DNA of 64,000 nt. Source: Phocaeicola salanitronis DSM 18170 (GTDB lineage Bacteria > Bacteroidota > Bacteroidia > Bacteroidales > Bacteroidaceae). The position numbers and the translations under genes are program-made. Numbering within the stretch: the stretch's first letter is position 1; each line of letters begins with the position of its first letter. Below, piece by piece: positions 18,895 through 28,569 of this stretch. The notes below the pieces were generated by a model. That model made no database searches and was not told where the DNA came from. It saw only the letters and a program-made list of their open reading frames with translations. The stretch covers positions 2,682,001 through 2,746,000 of the forward strand of contig NC_015164.1 in the NCBI RefSeq assembly GCF_000190575.1, in the 5' to 3' direction.

Positions 18895-21163
18895 ATGAAA
18901 AGATTTTTAATAGGCTTGTTATTTTTGCCTTTGGTAATTTTTGCTCATGATATAAAGGATATAAAATACGGATTTATTCATCCGCAGGATTCCGCACGGA
19001 CAAAAATGTGGTGGTTTCATGGGAAATACCCTTCTTCGAAAGAAGCGATGACAAAGGATTTGGAAGCATTTAAAGAAGCCGGTATCGGAGGAATCGTATT
19101 CTACGATCAAGTTCATGGCGACCAGCTTCCTGATGCGGAACGGACTATGAGCCAAGCATGGTGGGAAAATGTGTATCATGTAGCTCGCGAGACCAAACGT
19201 TTGGGATTGGATTTTGAGTTTCATGTATCCAATGGATTTGTGGCTGGCGGCCCTTGGATTCAACCCAAAGATGCAATGAAGCGGTTGGAATGCATCGAAA
19301 CCTTAGTGACAGGCGGTGAATATGTTGAAAGGAAATTGGAAGTTCCTCAGAACAGCTATCGTTTTTATCAAGATGTAAAGGTGTTGGCTCTGCCTACATC
19401 GGATGTGGCAGATTCGTTGATGCACGTTTCTTGCAACCGTACCGATATGGATGCCAAATCGCTTTTTGATACAGATGCCTTGCAAGCCATTCCGGTCCCC
19501 CAAGATGAAAAACCAGTATATATTGACATTGATTATCAAGTTCCCCGCATTTTACGGAGCATTTCATACCTGATAGGTCCTTCGGGAAAAGCGACAACCA
19601 GTTCTACTAATGTCCCTGCCGAGCCGCAAGAATCGTTTACGGGAACGGGGTATTATCAGTTGCCGCCTATCGGTGAACTGCAATATAGTGAGGATGGGGA
19701 GGTATATCATCGGGTATGCTTATTAAAACCCTTGTATCGGGCGCACGAAAGTTATAAACGGAAGACGTTGTCGTTCGATGCGGTAAAAGCCCGTTTTTAT
19801 CGCATCAAGCTTTCGGGCTGGAATGAGTCGGAAAAAGGCAAGGCGTTGCGTTTGGGAGGAATTGTTTTAAGTGGGGATGCTAAAATCAATGAGTATGAAT
19901 ATAAAGCAGGATTGATATCCGAATACATTGAGCGGGATATGGAATCTCCTGATTATACTTGTTCAGAATCAGTTCCTGTGCAGAATATTATAGACATTAC
20001 CGGCAAATTAGGGAAAGACGGCATATTGCGTTGGCATGCTCCTGCAGGTAAATGGAAGGTTTTGCGATTCTGCATGGTGCCTACCGGCAAGAAGACCAAA
20101 CACGGACGTCCGGACGGCATGGGATTGGAATGTGATAAAATGTCGGTTGCGGCAACAACTCTTCAGTTTAACTCCTATTTCAACGTAATTTTAGATTCGC
20201 TTGACTCTCACCGTATCAATAACTTGAAAGGAATGGCAATGGATAGCCATGAGGCAGGAGCACAAAATTGGACAGACGATTTCCTTTCTGCGTTTGATAA
20301 ATTAAGAGGATACAAGTTGGACCCGTATTTGCCGGTTATGGCAGGATATGTGGTTGGTGACGTCGGACATGACTTTGGCAGAAGCATTGGATAAAGCGGG
20401 CATCCGTCCGGATGTAAGCGGTCCCAAATTGTATTTTGCACACCGGAAAACAAAAGACAGTGATGTCTATTTCTTGAACAACCACTCGGATCAAGCGATT
20501 AGAGCCGATTATCAGTTTAAGACATCGTATCAACATGCCCAGCTTTGGGATGCTGTTACCGGGAAGCAATATCAATTGCTTGTGAAAAATGGCACTGTTT
20601 CCTTGGCATTCGCTCCGCGTGAATCTTATTTCGTAGTCTTTTCTGACGCATTGCCTGAGACAGAAGAGGTTTATTGGAACGGATTGTTACAAAAAGAAAC
20701 GATAGACTCTGAATGGAATGTGTATTTTGATTCTGCTTGTGGAGGTGTCGGTCCGATGAAAACACAACGTTTGTCTTATTGGAATCAGAGTGAAAATCCT
20801 GCTATTCGATTTTATTCCGGAACGGCGGTTTATCATACTTCATTCGATTGGAACCATACAGATGCAGCCGCGGTCCGGTTACAACTTGAAAAGAACAACA
20901 ATTGGGTAATTGTATATGTGAATGGCAAGAAAGCCGGCTCCATTTGGGCGTCTCCCTGGAATCTGGATATAACCCCTTACCTGAAGCAAGGCAAAAACGA
21001 GCTGAAATTGGAAGTCACCAATTCATGGAACAATCGGGCGATCGGTGATTTGCTGCATGCTTTGGATGAACGGTTGACAGTCGATCCGCAATTGTTTGTA
21101 ACACCTGACAGTCCGTTGCAAGATGCCGGACTATCAGGTGAGGTATCGTTGATATACAAATGA
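18895..21163 (+). pseudogene. GH106 alpha-L-rhamnosidase, disrupted by internal deletion and frameshift
   Basis: Two out-of-frame pieces belong to one GH106-type gene (rhamnosidases acting on rhamnogalacturonan side chains and pectin). The 5' piece (to the stop at 20394) has a signal peptide and the N-terminal GH106 block (K-M-W-W-F-H-G, D-L-E-A-F-K-E-A-G-I-G-G-I, A-M-K-R-L-E-C-I-E) up to D-S-H-E-A-G-A-Q-N-W-T and G-Y-V-V-G-D-V. The 3' piece (frame from 20348 to 21163) begins at the late motif T-L-A-E-A-L-D-K-A-G-I-R-P-D and continues into the C-terminal beta domains. Family members are roughly 1000-1150 residues. Here about 300-400 residues of the central catalytic region are missing at a junction near 20355-20370. 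Enzyme activity is not expected. Context is the pectin locus. Confidence 0.85.
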
Positions 21164-21170
21164 AGTCCGG

Positions 21171-21650
21171 CTATTCTGGATAATTCAGGTTGGCGTCCGT
21201 CAGCTTCTCCAGCACCTCGTCAAGGAACTTTTGGGCTTCCCATCGTGCCATCGGAAGATTCATCATCAGGTAGTTGCCGCAATCTTTGGGACTGGCTCCC
21301 GGCACGTCACCTTCGAAAGTGGCGATAAAGCGGAAAGTCTCTTTCATCAGTCCGACGATATCGGCGGACTGAAGGTCGCCTTTCACAACCAGATAGTTGC
21401 CCGTAAGGCATCCCATCGGTCCCCAATAGATAATCTTGTCTGCCCATGTGGGATGATTGCGCAGGAACGTGGCGGCAAGATGTTCTATCGTGTGAATAGC
21501 CGAAGGGCTGAGGCACGGCTCGCGGTTGGGTTCTTTCATGCGGATATCGAATGTAGTGACGGTTTCGTCTCCCACCGCGTCTTTGCGTGATACGTAGATT
21601 CCACGCAGCAGGCGGATATGGTCTACGGTAAAGCTGGGTATCTTTTTCAT
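21171..21650 (-). CDS. luxS: S-ribosylhomocysteine lyase (AI-2 synthase)
   Basis: A 159-residue LuxS that splits S-ribosylhomocysteine into homocysteine and DPD, the precursor of autoinducer-2. The metal and catalytic motif H53-T-I-E-H57 is exact (metal ligands His53 and His57, catalytic Glu56). The catalytic Cys81 lies in M-G-C-L-T-G, and the third metal ligand is Cys124 in K-D-C-G-N-Y. Full length and intact. It follows mtnN by 12 bases on the same strand, so the two consecutive steps of S-adenosylhomocysteine recycling appear to form one operon. Confidence 0.97.
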   Translation of the reverse strand: MKKIPSFTVDHIRLLRGIYVSRKDAVGDETVTTFDIRMKEPNREPCLSPSAIHTIEHLAATFLRNHPTWADKIIYWGPMGCLTGNYLVVKGDLQSADIVGLMKETFRFIATFEGDVPGASPKDCGNYLMMNLPMARWEAQKFLDEVLEKLTDANLNYPE

Positions 21651-21662
21651 ATCTGTTGGGTT

Positions 21663-22358
21663 TTAAAGTTTGTTCGGTAATGCTTTCAGGAAGGTTTCGG
21701 TCACACGGAACGAGTTATCGGCTATTTCGCCCCAGAAGTTCTTGTATTGTTCCAAGTGTTTGTCCGCTCCCGGCGTATCGCTGATGATACGGAAACTGAT
21801 GAAAGGCACGCGGTAGAGATGGCATACTTGGGCAATGGCAGCCGATTCCATATCGACCGCAAGTCCTTCGGGGAAGTTCTGCTTGATGGCATTCAGTTCC
21901 GTGCGGTCGGTGATGAACTTATCGCCCGTGCAAATCAGTCCGCCGTGAATCGGCGTTTCGGTATCGAGCGAGAGCGCGCAATTATATAAGGTGTCGTCAC
22001 CCCGGAAGAAAGTGGGGAAACCCTGTACTTGTCCGTAGGCATTTCCTTCGCCGCACCACACGTCGTGGTACACGATTTGGCGGCTTACCACTACATCCAT
22101 TACATTCAGTTCGCTGTCAATGCCTCCCGCCACTCCGGTGCTGATAATGCAGTCGGGTTGGAAATTGCGGATGAGCTCTACCGTTCCGGCGGCTGCATTT
22201 ACTTTTCCGATGCCACATTGCATCAGGATGTGCGTGTTGTTCTTTACCGTTCCTTCGATGTAAGAGAAAGGTCCCTCACGATGTTCCGTTTTATTGTCCA
22301 GTTGGTTTGCCAGTTGCTTCTGCTCGGAAGACATGGCGGTGATGATTCCTATTTTCAT
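21663..22358 (-). CDS. mtnN: 5'-methylthioadenosine/S-adenosylhomocysteine nucleosidase
   Basis: A 231-residue nucleosidase that removes adenine from S-adenosylhomocysteine or methylthioadenosine. It supplies the substrate of the LuxS encoded just downstream. The N-terminus M-K-I-G-I-I-T-A-M-S-S-E fixes the start at 22358; an upstream extension of 22 codons has no family match. Other signatures are S-T-G-V-A-G-G near residue 75, the core G-L-A-V-D-M-E-S-A-A-I-A-Q-V near 170, and the catalytic Asp in I-S-D-T-P-G-A near 197. A -7 element on this strand lies at 22380-22387. Confidence 0.95.
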   Translation of the reverse strand: MKIGIITAMSSEQKQLANQLDNKTEHREGPFSYIEGTVKNNTHILMQCGIGKVNAAAGTVELIRNFQPDCIISTGVAGGIDSELNVMDVVVSRQIVYHDVWCGEGNAYGQVQGFPTFFRGDDTLYNCALSLDTETPIHGGLICTGDKFITDRTELNAIKQNFPEGLAVDMESAAIAQVCHLYRVPFISFRIISDTPGADKHLEQYKNFWGEIADNSFRVTETFLKALPNKL

Positions 22359-22379
22359 AAATGATTTTATTTTACGCCG

Positions 22380-22417
22380 CAAAGTTAGCATTTTCAAGGA
22401 GTATTGTGTTATCTTTG
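22380..22417. promoter_or_regulatory. Divergent -7 elements for mtnN-luxS and the YfhO-like gene
   Basis: CAAAGTTA at 22380-22387 reads TAACTTTG leftward toward mtnN. TATCTTTG at 22410-22417 reads rightward toward the ATG at 22448. Both match TAnnTTTG. The -33 boxes are not clear, so the start sites are inferred from the -7 elements alone. Confidence 0.6.
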
Positions 22418-22447
22418 CCCCCATTAAAACTCAAAAACTTATATCGT

Positions 22448-24940
22448 ATGAATGAATTAAAGAAACTTCTTCCGGATGTGGCGGCGGTTGTGCTTTTCAT
22501 AGCGATTTCGTTTGCTTACTTCTATCCGGCGGTGTTCGAGGGGCGCATCTTGGCGCAACACGATGCGGTAGCGGGTATCGGAGCCGGACGCGAACATCAG
22601 GAATATCATCAGAAACACGGAAAGGTGACCCGTTGGACGAACTCGCTGTTCAGCGGAATGCCTACATATCAGCTGGCTCCGGGATATGATTCGAGCCGTA
22701 CGCTGAACACGGTGCAAGACCTGTATCATTTGTATTTGCCCACGTATGTATGGTACGTGTTTGTGATGTTGTTGGGATTTTACATCCTGCTTCGTGCATT
22801 TAATTTCAAAGTCTGGATGGCGGCATTGGGAGCGGTTATATGGGCGTTCTCCTCGTATTTCTTCATTATCATAGCCGCCGGGCATATCTGGAAATTCGTC
22901 ACGCTTGCCTACATACCGCCTACCATTGCGGGAATGGTGCTGGCGTATCGCGGCAAGTATTGGGCAGGAGGTATCGTCACCGCGCTTTTCGCCGCACTTC
23001 AGATAGTGTCGAACCACTTGCAGATGACGTATTACTTCCTCTTCGTAATGCTCTTTATGGCAATCGCGTTCGGCGTGAAGGCATGGAAGGAAAAGGCTTT
23101 CCCCCGCTTCCTGAAGGCAACGGGCGTGCTGGCGTTGGCGGGCGTGCTGGCGGTATGCATTAACCTGTCGAACCTTTATCACACCTACCAATACAGTAAG
23201 GAGAGTATGCGTGGCAAGAGCGAGCTGGTGAAGCCGCAGTCTGCCGACCAGACCGGAAGCGGGCTGGAGCGCAGTTACATTACGCAATGGAGCTATGGCA
23301 TCGGCGAAACCTTCTCGCTGCTCGTGCCGAACGTGAAAGGCGGAGCCTCCGTACCCTTGGCACAGAACGAGCGGGCGATGAGCAAAGCCAATCCGGTGTA
23401 TTCAGGCCTGTACAGCCAGTTGGGGCAATATTGGGGCGAACAGCCGGGCACGTCGGGACCGGTCTATGTAGGCGCTTTTGTGATGTTTCTTTTTATATTG
23501 GGCTGCTTCATTGTAAAGGGCCCGATGAAGTGGGCGTTGCTGGGCGGAACCGTATTCTCTATCCTGCTTTCGTGGGGAAAGAACTTTATGGGGCTGACCG
23601 ATTTCTTCATCGACTATGTGCCGATGTACAATAAGTTCCGTGCCGTTTCGTCTATCCTCGTCATAGCCGAATTCACCATACCTTTATTGGCGATGCTGAC
23701 GCTGAAACAGATAGTGGAGCGCCCTGAATTGCTGCGCGAGAAGGCAAAAGCGTTCTTCGTCAGTCTGGGGCTTACGGGGGGCTTGTCGCTATTGTTTGCC
23801 ATCGCGCCCCGCGTATTCTTCCCTTCGTATGTATCGACGATGGAAATGAACGCGTTGCAGAACGCGCTTCCCGCCGAACATCTGGCGCCTGTCCTGATGA
23901 ACCTCGAAGAAATGCGTGTCAGCATCTTCACCGCTGACGCCTGGCGCAGCTTCTGTGTCATTCTGGCGGGTGTGGCACTGCTGTTGATGTATGTGCGCGG
24001 AAAACTGAAATCCACCGCCCTCATCCTTTCGCTGGCGGCTCTCTGCCTGCTCGATATGTGGACGGTGAACAAGCGTTATCTGTACGATGCGCAGTTTGTG
24101 GCGAAAGGCACCGAGATGAAACCTTTCGCGCAGCCTTCGGAAACCGACAAGGCGATTCTGAAGGATACCACGTATTATCGGGTGCTGAACCTATCAACCA
24201 ATACCTTCAATGAAAACGAGACTTCTTATTGGCACAAAAGCATCGGGGGATATCACGCCGCCAAGCTCCGCCGCTATCAGGAGCTTATTGAAGCGTACAT
24301 CCAGGGCGAAATGGGTAATCTCTTTTCTGAACTTCCTCAGACGGGAGGCGACATGTCGGCGCTCGACCCCGATCGCATACGTATCTTGAATATGCTGAAC
24401 GCGAAATATTTCATCTTCCCCTTGCAGGGCGGAGGCACGATGCCTGTGCAGAACCCATACGCAATGGGCAACGCCTGGTTTGTAGACGATGTGCGTTATG
24501 TGGGCAATGCCAATGAAGAGCTGGACAGCCTTGCAGCAGTTGACTTACGCAAGACAGCCGTAGTTAATCTTCAGTTTGCCGAGCAAGTAAAAGCTCCTTC
24601 ACAAGCATCGGTTGCCGATTCGACACGCAGCATTACGTTCAAGCATTACGAACCGAACGAACTGACGTACGAAATCAGTTCACAAGCCGGAGGTACGGTG
24701 GTGTTCTCCGAGATTTATTATCCCGAATGGCAGGCCTTTGTCGATGGCGAGGAAGTCCCCGTAGGCAGAGCCGACTACGTGCTTCGTGCCATCAACGTCC
24801 CTGCCGGGAAGCATACCGTCCGTTTGCTTTTCGAGCCGAAATCGGTTGCCATTACCGAGACCATCGCTTATTGTGCCTTGGGCATCCTGCTCGCAGGTGC
24901 CATTGTGCTGGTTGTGCTCCGCCTGCGGAGGCGCGGGTGA
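22448..24940 (+). CDS. YfhO family integral membrane protein
   Basis: An 830-residue multi-spanning membrane protein. The ATG at 22448 (M-N-E-L-K-K-L-L-P-D) gives the natural N-terminus and lies just downstream of a -7 element; an upstream frame extension is not used. The first transmembrane helix is at about residues 10-28. Many more follow up to about residue 540 (for example F-V-M-L-L-G-F-Y-I-L-L-R and V-L-A-L-A-G-V-L-A-V). Then comes a soluble extracytoplasmic region, a beta domain near 700-790 (Y-Y-P-E-W-Q-A-F-V-D-G-E), and a final helix at about 800-825. The architecture fits YfhO-like proteins related to GT-C glycosyltransferases. The substrate is unknown. Confidence 0.8.
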   Translation: MNELKKLLPDVAAVVLFIAISFAYFYPAVFEGRILAQHDAVAGIGAGREHQEYHQKHGKVTRWTNSLFSGMPTYQLAPGYDSSRTLNTVQDLYHLYLPTYVWYVFVMLLGFYILLRAFNFKVWMAALGAVIWAFSSYFFIIIAAGHIWKFVTLAYIPPTIAGMVLAYRGKYWAGGIVTALFAALQIVSNHLQMTYYFLFVMLFMAIAFGVKAWKEKAFPRFLKATGVLALAGVLAVCINLSNLYHTYQYSKESMRGKSELVKPQSADQTGSGLERSYITQWSYGIGETFSLLVPNVKGGASVPLAQNERAMSKANPVYSGLYSQLGQYWGEQPGTSGPVYVGAFVMFLFILGCFIVKGPMKWALLGGTVFSILLSWGKNFMGLTDFFIDYVPMYNKFRAVSSILVIAEFTIPLLAMLTLKQIVERPELLREKAKAFFVSLGLTGGLSLLFAIAPRVFFPSYVSTMEMNALQNALPAEHLAPVLMNLEEMRVSIFTADAWRSFCVILAGVALLLMYVRGKLKSTALILSLAALCLLDMWTVNKRYLYDAQFVAKGTEMKPFAQPSETDKAILKDTTYYRVLNLSTNTFNENETSYWHKSIGGYHAAKLRRYQELIEAYIQGEMGNLFSELPQTGGDMSALDPDRIRILNMLNAKYFIFPLQGGGTMPVQNPYAMGNAWFVDDVRYVGNANEELDSLAAVDLRKTAVVNLQFAEQVKAPSQASVADSTRSITFKHYEPNELTYEISSQAGGTVVFSEIYYPEWQAFVDGEEVPVGRADYVLRAINVPAGKHTVRLLFEPKSVAITETIAYCALGILLAGAIVLVVLRLRRRG

Positions 24941-24990
24941 TTTTTCAACTCGTCACAGAAGCCACGGAGGCATACGGAGGATAGAGGAAG

Positions 24991-25022
24991 GAAACGCAGA
25001 TTAGCGCAGATTCACGCAGATT
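24991..25022 (+). repeat. Class A palindromic element, left arm only
   Basis: Three tandem copies of a 10-bp unit of the type CGCAGATTNN (GAAACGCAGATTAGCGCAG and on) match the left arm of hairpins found at 44785, 47839 and 55861. The complementary right arm is absent. The 40-bp tandem array begins 8 bases later, as if the array replaced it. Confidence 0.75.
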
Positions 25023-25030
25023 ATTTTCCG

Positions 25031-25310
25031 TGCTGCCGCCGGCAGGAAGCTTTCGCACGCTGCGATTTCGTGCTGCCGCTGGCAGGAAGCTTTCGCACGC
25101 TGCGATTTCGTGCTGCCGCTGGCAGGAAGCTTTCGCACGCTGCGATTTCGTGCTGCCGCCGGCAGGAAGCTTTCGCACGCTGCGATTTCGTGCTGCCGCC
25201 GGCAGGAAGCTTTCGCACGCTGCGATTTCGTGCTGCCGCTGGCAGGAAGCTTTCGCACGCTGCGATTTCGTGCTGCACGTTGCAGGAAGCTTTCGCACGT
25301 TGCAATTCAC
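25031..25310. repeat. 40-bp tandem repeat array 1 (7 units)
   Basis: Seven contiguous 40-bp units start at 25031, 25071, 25111, 25151, 25191, 25231 and 25271. The unit begins TGCTGCCGCYGGCAGGAAGC and ends in TTTCGCACGCTGCGATTTCG. Units 1-6 differ from each other only at one loop base (C or T); unit 7 is degenerate. Each unit can form two small hairpins with 3-nt loops, CTGCC-nnn-GGCAG and CGCA-nnn-TGCG. In unit 7 the first becomes CTGCA-CGT-TGCAG, so both arms changed together. There are no spacers, so it is not a CRISPR. A second array of the same unit lies at 42608-42980. Confidence 0.95.
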
Positions 25311-25421
25311 CCCGCTCTTCTTTTGGCAAAAATTTGGCGTAAACGGCAGGATTTTTATCTGATTTTTGCCCGAAACTAAAATCTCTGCGCGTTTAGTTTT
25401 CTGAGTTCAGATAAAAAGTCG

Positions 25422-25429
25422 TATCTTTA
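25422..25429 (+). promoter_or_regulatory. Probable -7 promoter element of the GNAT-like gene
   Basis: TATCTTTA, one mismatch from TAnnTTTG, lies 29 bases before the ATG at 25459 and after the tandem array, so this gene need not depend on transcription through the repeats. Confidence 0.5.
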
Positions 25430-25458
25430 CGCCCTGAAATACATACTATAACGAACAA

Positions 25459-26589
25459 ATGGCCATTATCATTAAGAAAGTAAGCTCGAAGAAGGAGCTG
25501 AAGACCTTTATCCGCTTTAATTACGAGTTATACAGAGGGAATCCTTATTCCGTGCCCGACTTGTATGACGATATGTTGGGTACCTTTAGTCCGAAAAGAA
25601 ACGCGGCTTTTGAATTTTGCGAGGCGGATTATTTCCTTGCTTACAGAAACAGCCATGTAGTAGGGCGTGTAGCCGCTATTATCAACAGGCGCGCCAACGA
25701 AACATGGAACAAGAAAGAAGTCCGCTTCGGATGGATTGACTTTATTGATGACTTCGAGGTGTCGGAGGCTTTGCTCGACACCGTGGCGCAATGGGGGAAA
25801 GAACGGGGCATGGAAGCAATGGTAGGCCCGTTAGGCTTTACCGACATGGATGCCGAAGGCATGCTGATTGAAGGGTTCGACCAGTTGAGCACGATGTCGA
25901 CGATTTATAATTTCCCGTATTATCCGCAGCACATGGAGAAGCTGGGCTTTGAGAAAGAAACCGACTGGGTAGAGTTCAAGCTTACAGTCCCCGACAAGCT
26001 GCCTGAAAAGTTTGTACGCATTTCTGAGATTATCCTTCAAAAGTACAAGCTGAAGATAAAGAAACTGAAGCGGAAGGAAATAAAGGAAAAGAATTATGGC
26101 CAGAAAATTTTCGACTTGATTAACGAAGCGTATGCTCCGCTTTACGGCTATTCGAAGATGACGCAGGGGCAGATCAATCAATATATTAAGATGTATTTGC
26201 CGCTTATCGACATGCGCATGGTGTCGCTGGTGGAAGACGAGAACGGCGAACTGGTGGCAGTAGGCATTTCGATGCCTTCGCTTTCCGAAGCTTTACAGAA
26301 AGCCAAGGGAAAGATGCTGCCTTTCGGCTGGTATCATTTGATGAAGGCGCTTTTCTTCAAGAAGCCCCAAGTGCTTGACTTGTTGCTGGTCGGGGTGAAG
26401 CCCGAATACCAGAGCAAGGGAGTGAACGCTTTGTTGTTTTACGACTTGGTACCTGTTTACCAGCAGATGGGCTTTAAATACGGCGAAAGCAATCCGGAAC
26501 TGGAAGTAAACAAGAAAGTGCAGTCGCAATGGAACGCGTTCGAATCGGTGTTGCACAAACGCCGCCGGGCATATAAGAAAATGCTGTAA
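25459..26589 (+). CDS. GNAT-like N-acetyltransferase family protein
   Basis: A 376-residue cytosolic protein with a GNAT-type arrangement. An N-terminal part carries F-C-E-A-D-Y-F-L-A-Y-R-N-S-H-V-V-G-R-V-A-A-I-I-N at about residues 53-76, resembling a strand of the acyl-CoA fold. A C-terminal part carries L-L-V-G-V-K-P-E-Y-Q-S-K-G-V-N-A at about 309-324, close to the acetyl-CoA binding Q/RxxGxG/A loop. Full-length homologues are common in Bacteroidales as uncharacterised N-acetyltransferases. A basic segment (K-L-K-I-K-K-L-K-R-K-E-I-K-E-K) is at about 196-210. It lies 42 bases before parE. The substrate is unknown. Confidence 0.7.
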   Translation: MAIIIKKVSSKKELKTFIRFNYELYRGNPYSVPDLYDDMLGTFSPKRNAAFEFCEADYFLAYRNSHVVGRVAAIINRRANETWNKKEVRFGWIDFIDDFEVSEALLDTVAQWGKERGMEAMVGPLGFTDMDAEGMLIEGFDQLSTMSTIYNFPYYPQHMEKLGFEKETDWVEFKLTVPDKLPEKFVRISEIILQKYKLKIKKLKRKEIKEKNYGQKIFDLINEAYAPLYGYSKMTQGQINQYIKMYLPLIDMRMVSLVEDENGELVAVGISMPSLSEALQKAKGKMLPFGWYHLMKALFFKKPQVLDLLLVGVKPEYQSKGVNALLFYDLVPVYQQMGFKYGESNPELEVNKKVQSQWNAFESVLHKRRRAYKKML

Positions 26590-26631
26590 ATATATAAGCT
26601 TTGTGAGCTTTAACCCGAAAGACCAAGACCT

Positions 26632-28569
26632 ATGGAAGAAGAAAACGAACTGATGCAACCGACCGCTTCTTACACAGAAGAAAATATCCGCCATTTGAGC
26701 GATATGGAACATGTGCGTACCCGTCCGGGCATGTATATCGGACGTTTGGGAGACGGTTCTCAGGCTGAAGACGGAATTTATGTCCTGATGAAAGAGGTGA
26801 TAGACAATAGTATCGATGAGTTCAAAATGGGAGCAGGCAAACGTATCGACATCCAGCTGGAAGAGGGTTTGCGTGTTTCTGTCCGCGACTATGGGCGAGG
26901 CATTCCATTGGGAAGCCTGGTTGATGCGGTTTCCATGCTGAATACCGGAGGAAAATATGATACGAAGGCTTTCAAGAAAAGTGTCGGCTTGAACGGCGTC
27001 GGTGCCAAGGCGGTCAACGCGTTAAGTTCCCGCTTTGTTGCACGAAGCGTGCGCGACGGACAAATGCGTGAAGCCATATTCGAGCGGGGAAACCTGATAA
27101 GCGACACCACGGGCCCTACGCAGGAAGAAAACGGTACATTCATCTTTTTCGAGCCGGACAACACGCTGTTCTTGAATTACCATTTCCGCCCGGAGTTCAT
27201 CGAGACCATGCTCCGCAACTATACGTATCTCAATACGGGGCTATCCATTTATTATAACGGGAAGCGGATTGTGAGCCGGAACGGGCTGGAAGATTTGCTG
27301 AATGACAACATGACCGCTCCGGGGCTGTATCCGATTGTGCACCTGAAAGGAGAGGATATCGAAATCGCCTTTACCCATACGGCGCAATACGGAGAGGAAT
27401 ATTATTCGTTCGTCAACGGGCAGCATACCACACAGGGCGGTACGCATCAAAGTGCGTTCAAGGAACACCTCGCCCGTACGATTAAAGAGTTCTATGGGAA
27501 AAACCTGGAATATCAGGATATCCGTAACGGACTGGTGGCGGCCATCGCCATTAATGTCATTGAACCGACATTCGAAAGCCAGACGAAAATCAAGCTGGGC
27601 TCGTTGGTCATGGCTCCCGAAAAGGATTCCGACGGCAATCCTTATCCGTTATCAGGCATCAGTGTCAATAAGTTTGTAGGCGACTTCATCAAAGAGAACG
27701 TTGACAACTATTTGCACAAGCATCCCGATGTGGCGGATGTGGTGCTGCAGAAGATTCAAGAGTCGGAAAAGGAACGCAAGGCGATAGCCGGCGTGACCAA
27801 GATTGCACGGGAAAGAGCCAAGAAAGCCAATTTGCATAACCGCAAGTTGCGTGATTGCCGCATTCATCTGAACGACCAGAAGGCATCGAAGAAAGACGAA
27901 GAGAACGATCCGCGTCTGGAGAGTTCCATCTTTATCACCGAGGGAGATTCGGCGAGCGGCTCCATTACCAAAAGCCGGGATGTCAATACGCAAGCGGTGT
28001 TCAGCCTGCGCGGAAAACCGCTCAACTCGTTCGGGCTGACGAAGAAGGTGGTTTACGAGAACGAAGAGTTCAACCTTCTCCAGGCGGCATTGAATATTGA
28101 AGACGGGCTGGACGGACTCCGGTATAATAAGGTGATTGTAGCCACCGATGCGGATGTAGACGGAATGCATATCCGCTTGCTGATGATTACCTTCTTCCTT
28201 CAGTTCTTTCCGGACTTAATCAAAAAAGGCCATGTATACATCTTGCAGACGCCGCTCTTCCGCGTGCGCAACCGCAAGAAGGGAGTGTACGAAACGATTT
28301 ACTGCTACTCGGAAGAAGAACGTCTGGCGGCTATTGAGAAGCTGAGCCCGAATCCCGAAATCACCCGGTTCAAAGGATTGGGAGAAATATCCCCCGATGA
28401 ATTCCGCAATTTTATCGGCAAAGACATGCGGCTGGAACAGGTTTCCCTGCGCAAGACCGATGCCGTAGGCGAATTGTTGGAGTTCTATATGGGAAAAAAT
28501 ACAATGGAGCGTCAGAACTTTATCATCAATAATCTGGTAGTAGAAGAAGATTTAATTGGCAACGCATGA
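26632..28569 (+). CDS. parE: DNA topoisomerase IV subunit B
   Basis: A 645-residue type IIA topoisomerase ATPase subunit. Visible features: R-P-G-M-Y-I-G at about 34, the GHKL ATP-binding motif E-V-I-D-N-S-I-D-E at about 55, G-R-G-I-P at about 87, the lid [11 protein letters not shown] at about 121, Q-T-K-I-K-L-G at about 319, and the TOPRIM motif E-G-D-S-A-S-G-S near 439 with D-A-D-V-D-G near 505. The E-F-K-M-G-A-G context after the ATP motif is more like Bacteroidetes ParE than GyrB. ParE decatenates daughter chromosomes with ParC, which is not in the window. The stop overlaps the coaD start by 4 bases. Confidence 0.9.
   Translation: MEEENELMQPTASYTEENIRHLSDMEHVRTRPGMYIGRLGDGSQAEDGIYVLMKEVIDNSIDEFKMGAGKRIDIQLEEGLRVSVRDYGRGIPLGSLVDAVSMLNTGGKYDTKAFKKSVGLNGVGAKAVNALSSRFVARSVRDGQMREAIFERGNLISDTTGPTQEENGTFIFFEPDNTLFLNYHFRPEFIETMLRNYTYLNTGLSIYYNGKRIVSRNGLEDLLNDNMTAPGLYPIVHLKGEDIEIAFTHTAQYGEEYYSFVNGQHTTQGGTHQSAFKEHLARTIKEFYGKNLEYQDIRNGLVAAIAINVIEPTFESQTKIKLGSLVMAPEKDSDGNPYPLSGISVNKFVGDFIKENVDNYLHKHPDVADVVLQKIQESEKERKAIAGVTKIARERAKKANLHNRKLRDCRIHLNDQKASKKDEENDPRLESSIFITEGDSASGSITKSRDVNTQAVFSLRGKPLNSFGLTKKVVYENEEFNLLQAALNIEDGLDGLRYNKVIVATDADVDGMHIRLLMITFFLQFFPDLIKKGHVYILQTPLFRVRNRKKGVYETIYCYSEEERLAAIEKLSPNPEITRFKGLGEISPDEFRNFIGKDMRLEQVSLRKTDAVGELLEFYMGKNTMERQNFIINNLVVEEDLIGNA

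Noticed and set aside
22361..22447. N-terminal extension of the YfhO-like protein
   Set aside because: The extension would be translated from DNA that includes the divergent -7 elements; the ATG at 22448 gives the family-like N-terminus.
25021..25362. Open reading frames of 85-121 codons in several frames across 40-bp array 1 and of 76-127 codons across array 2
   Set aside because: The unit length (40) is not a multiple of 3, so each long frame simply cycles through all three phases of a stop-free unit on both strands. No start context, signal peptide or family match supports translation.
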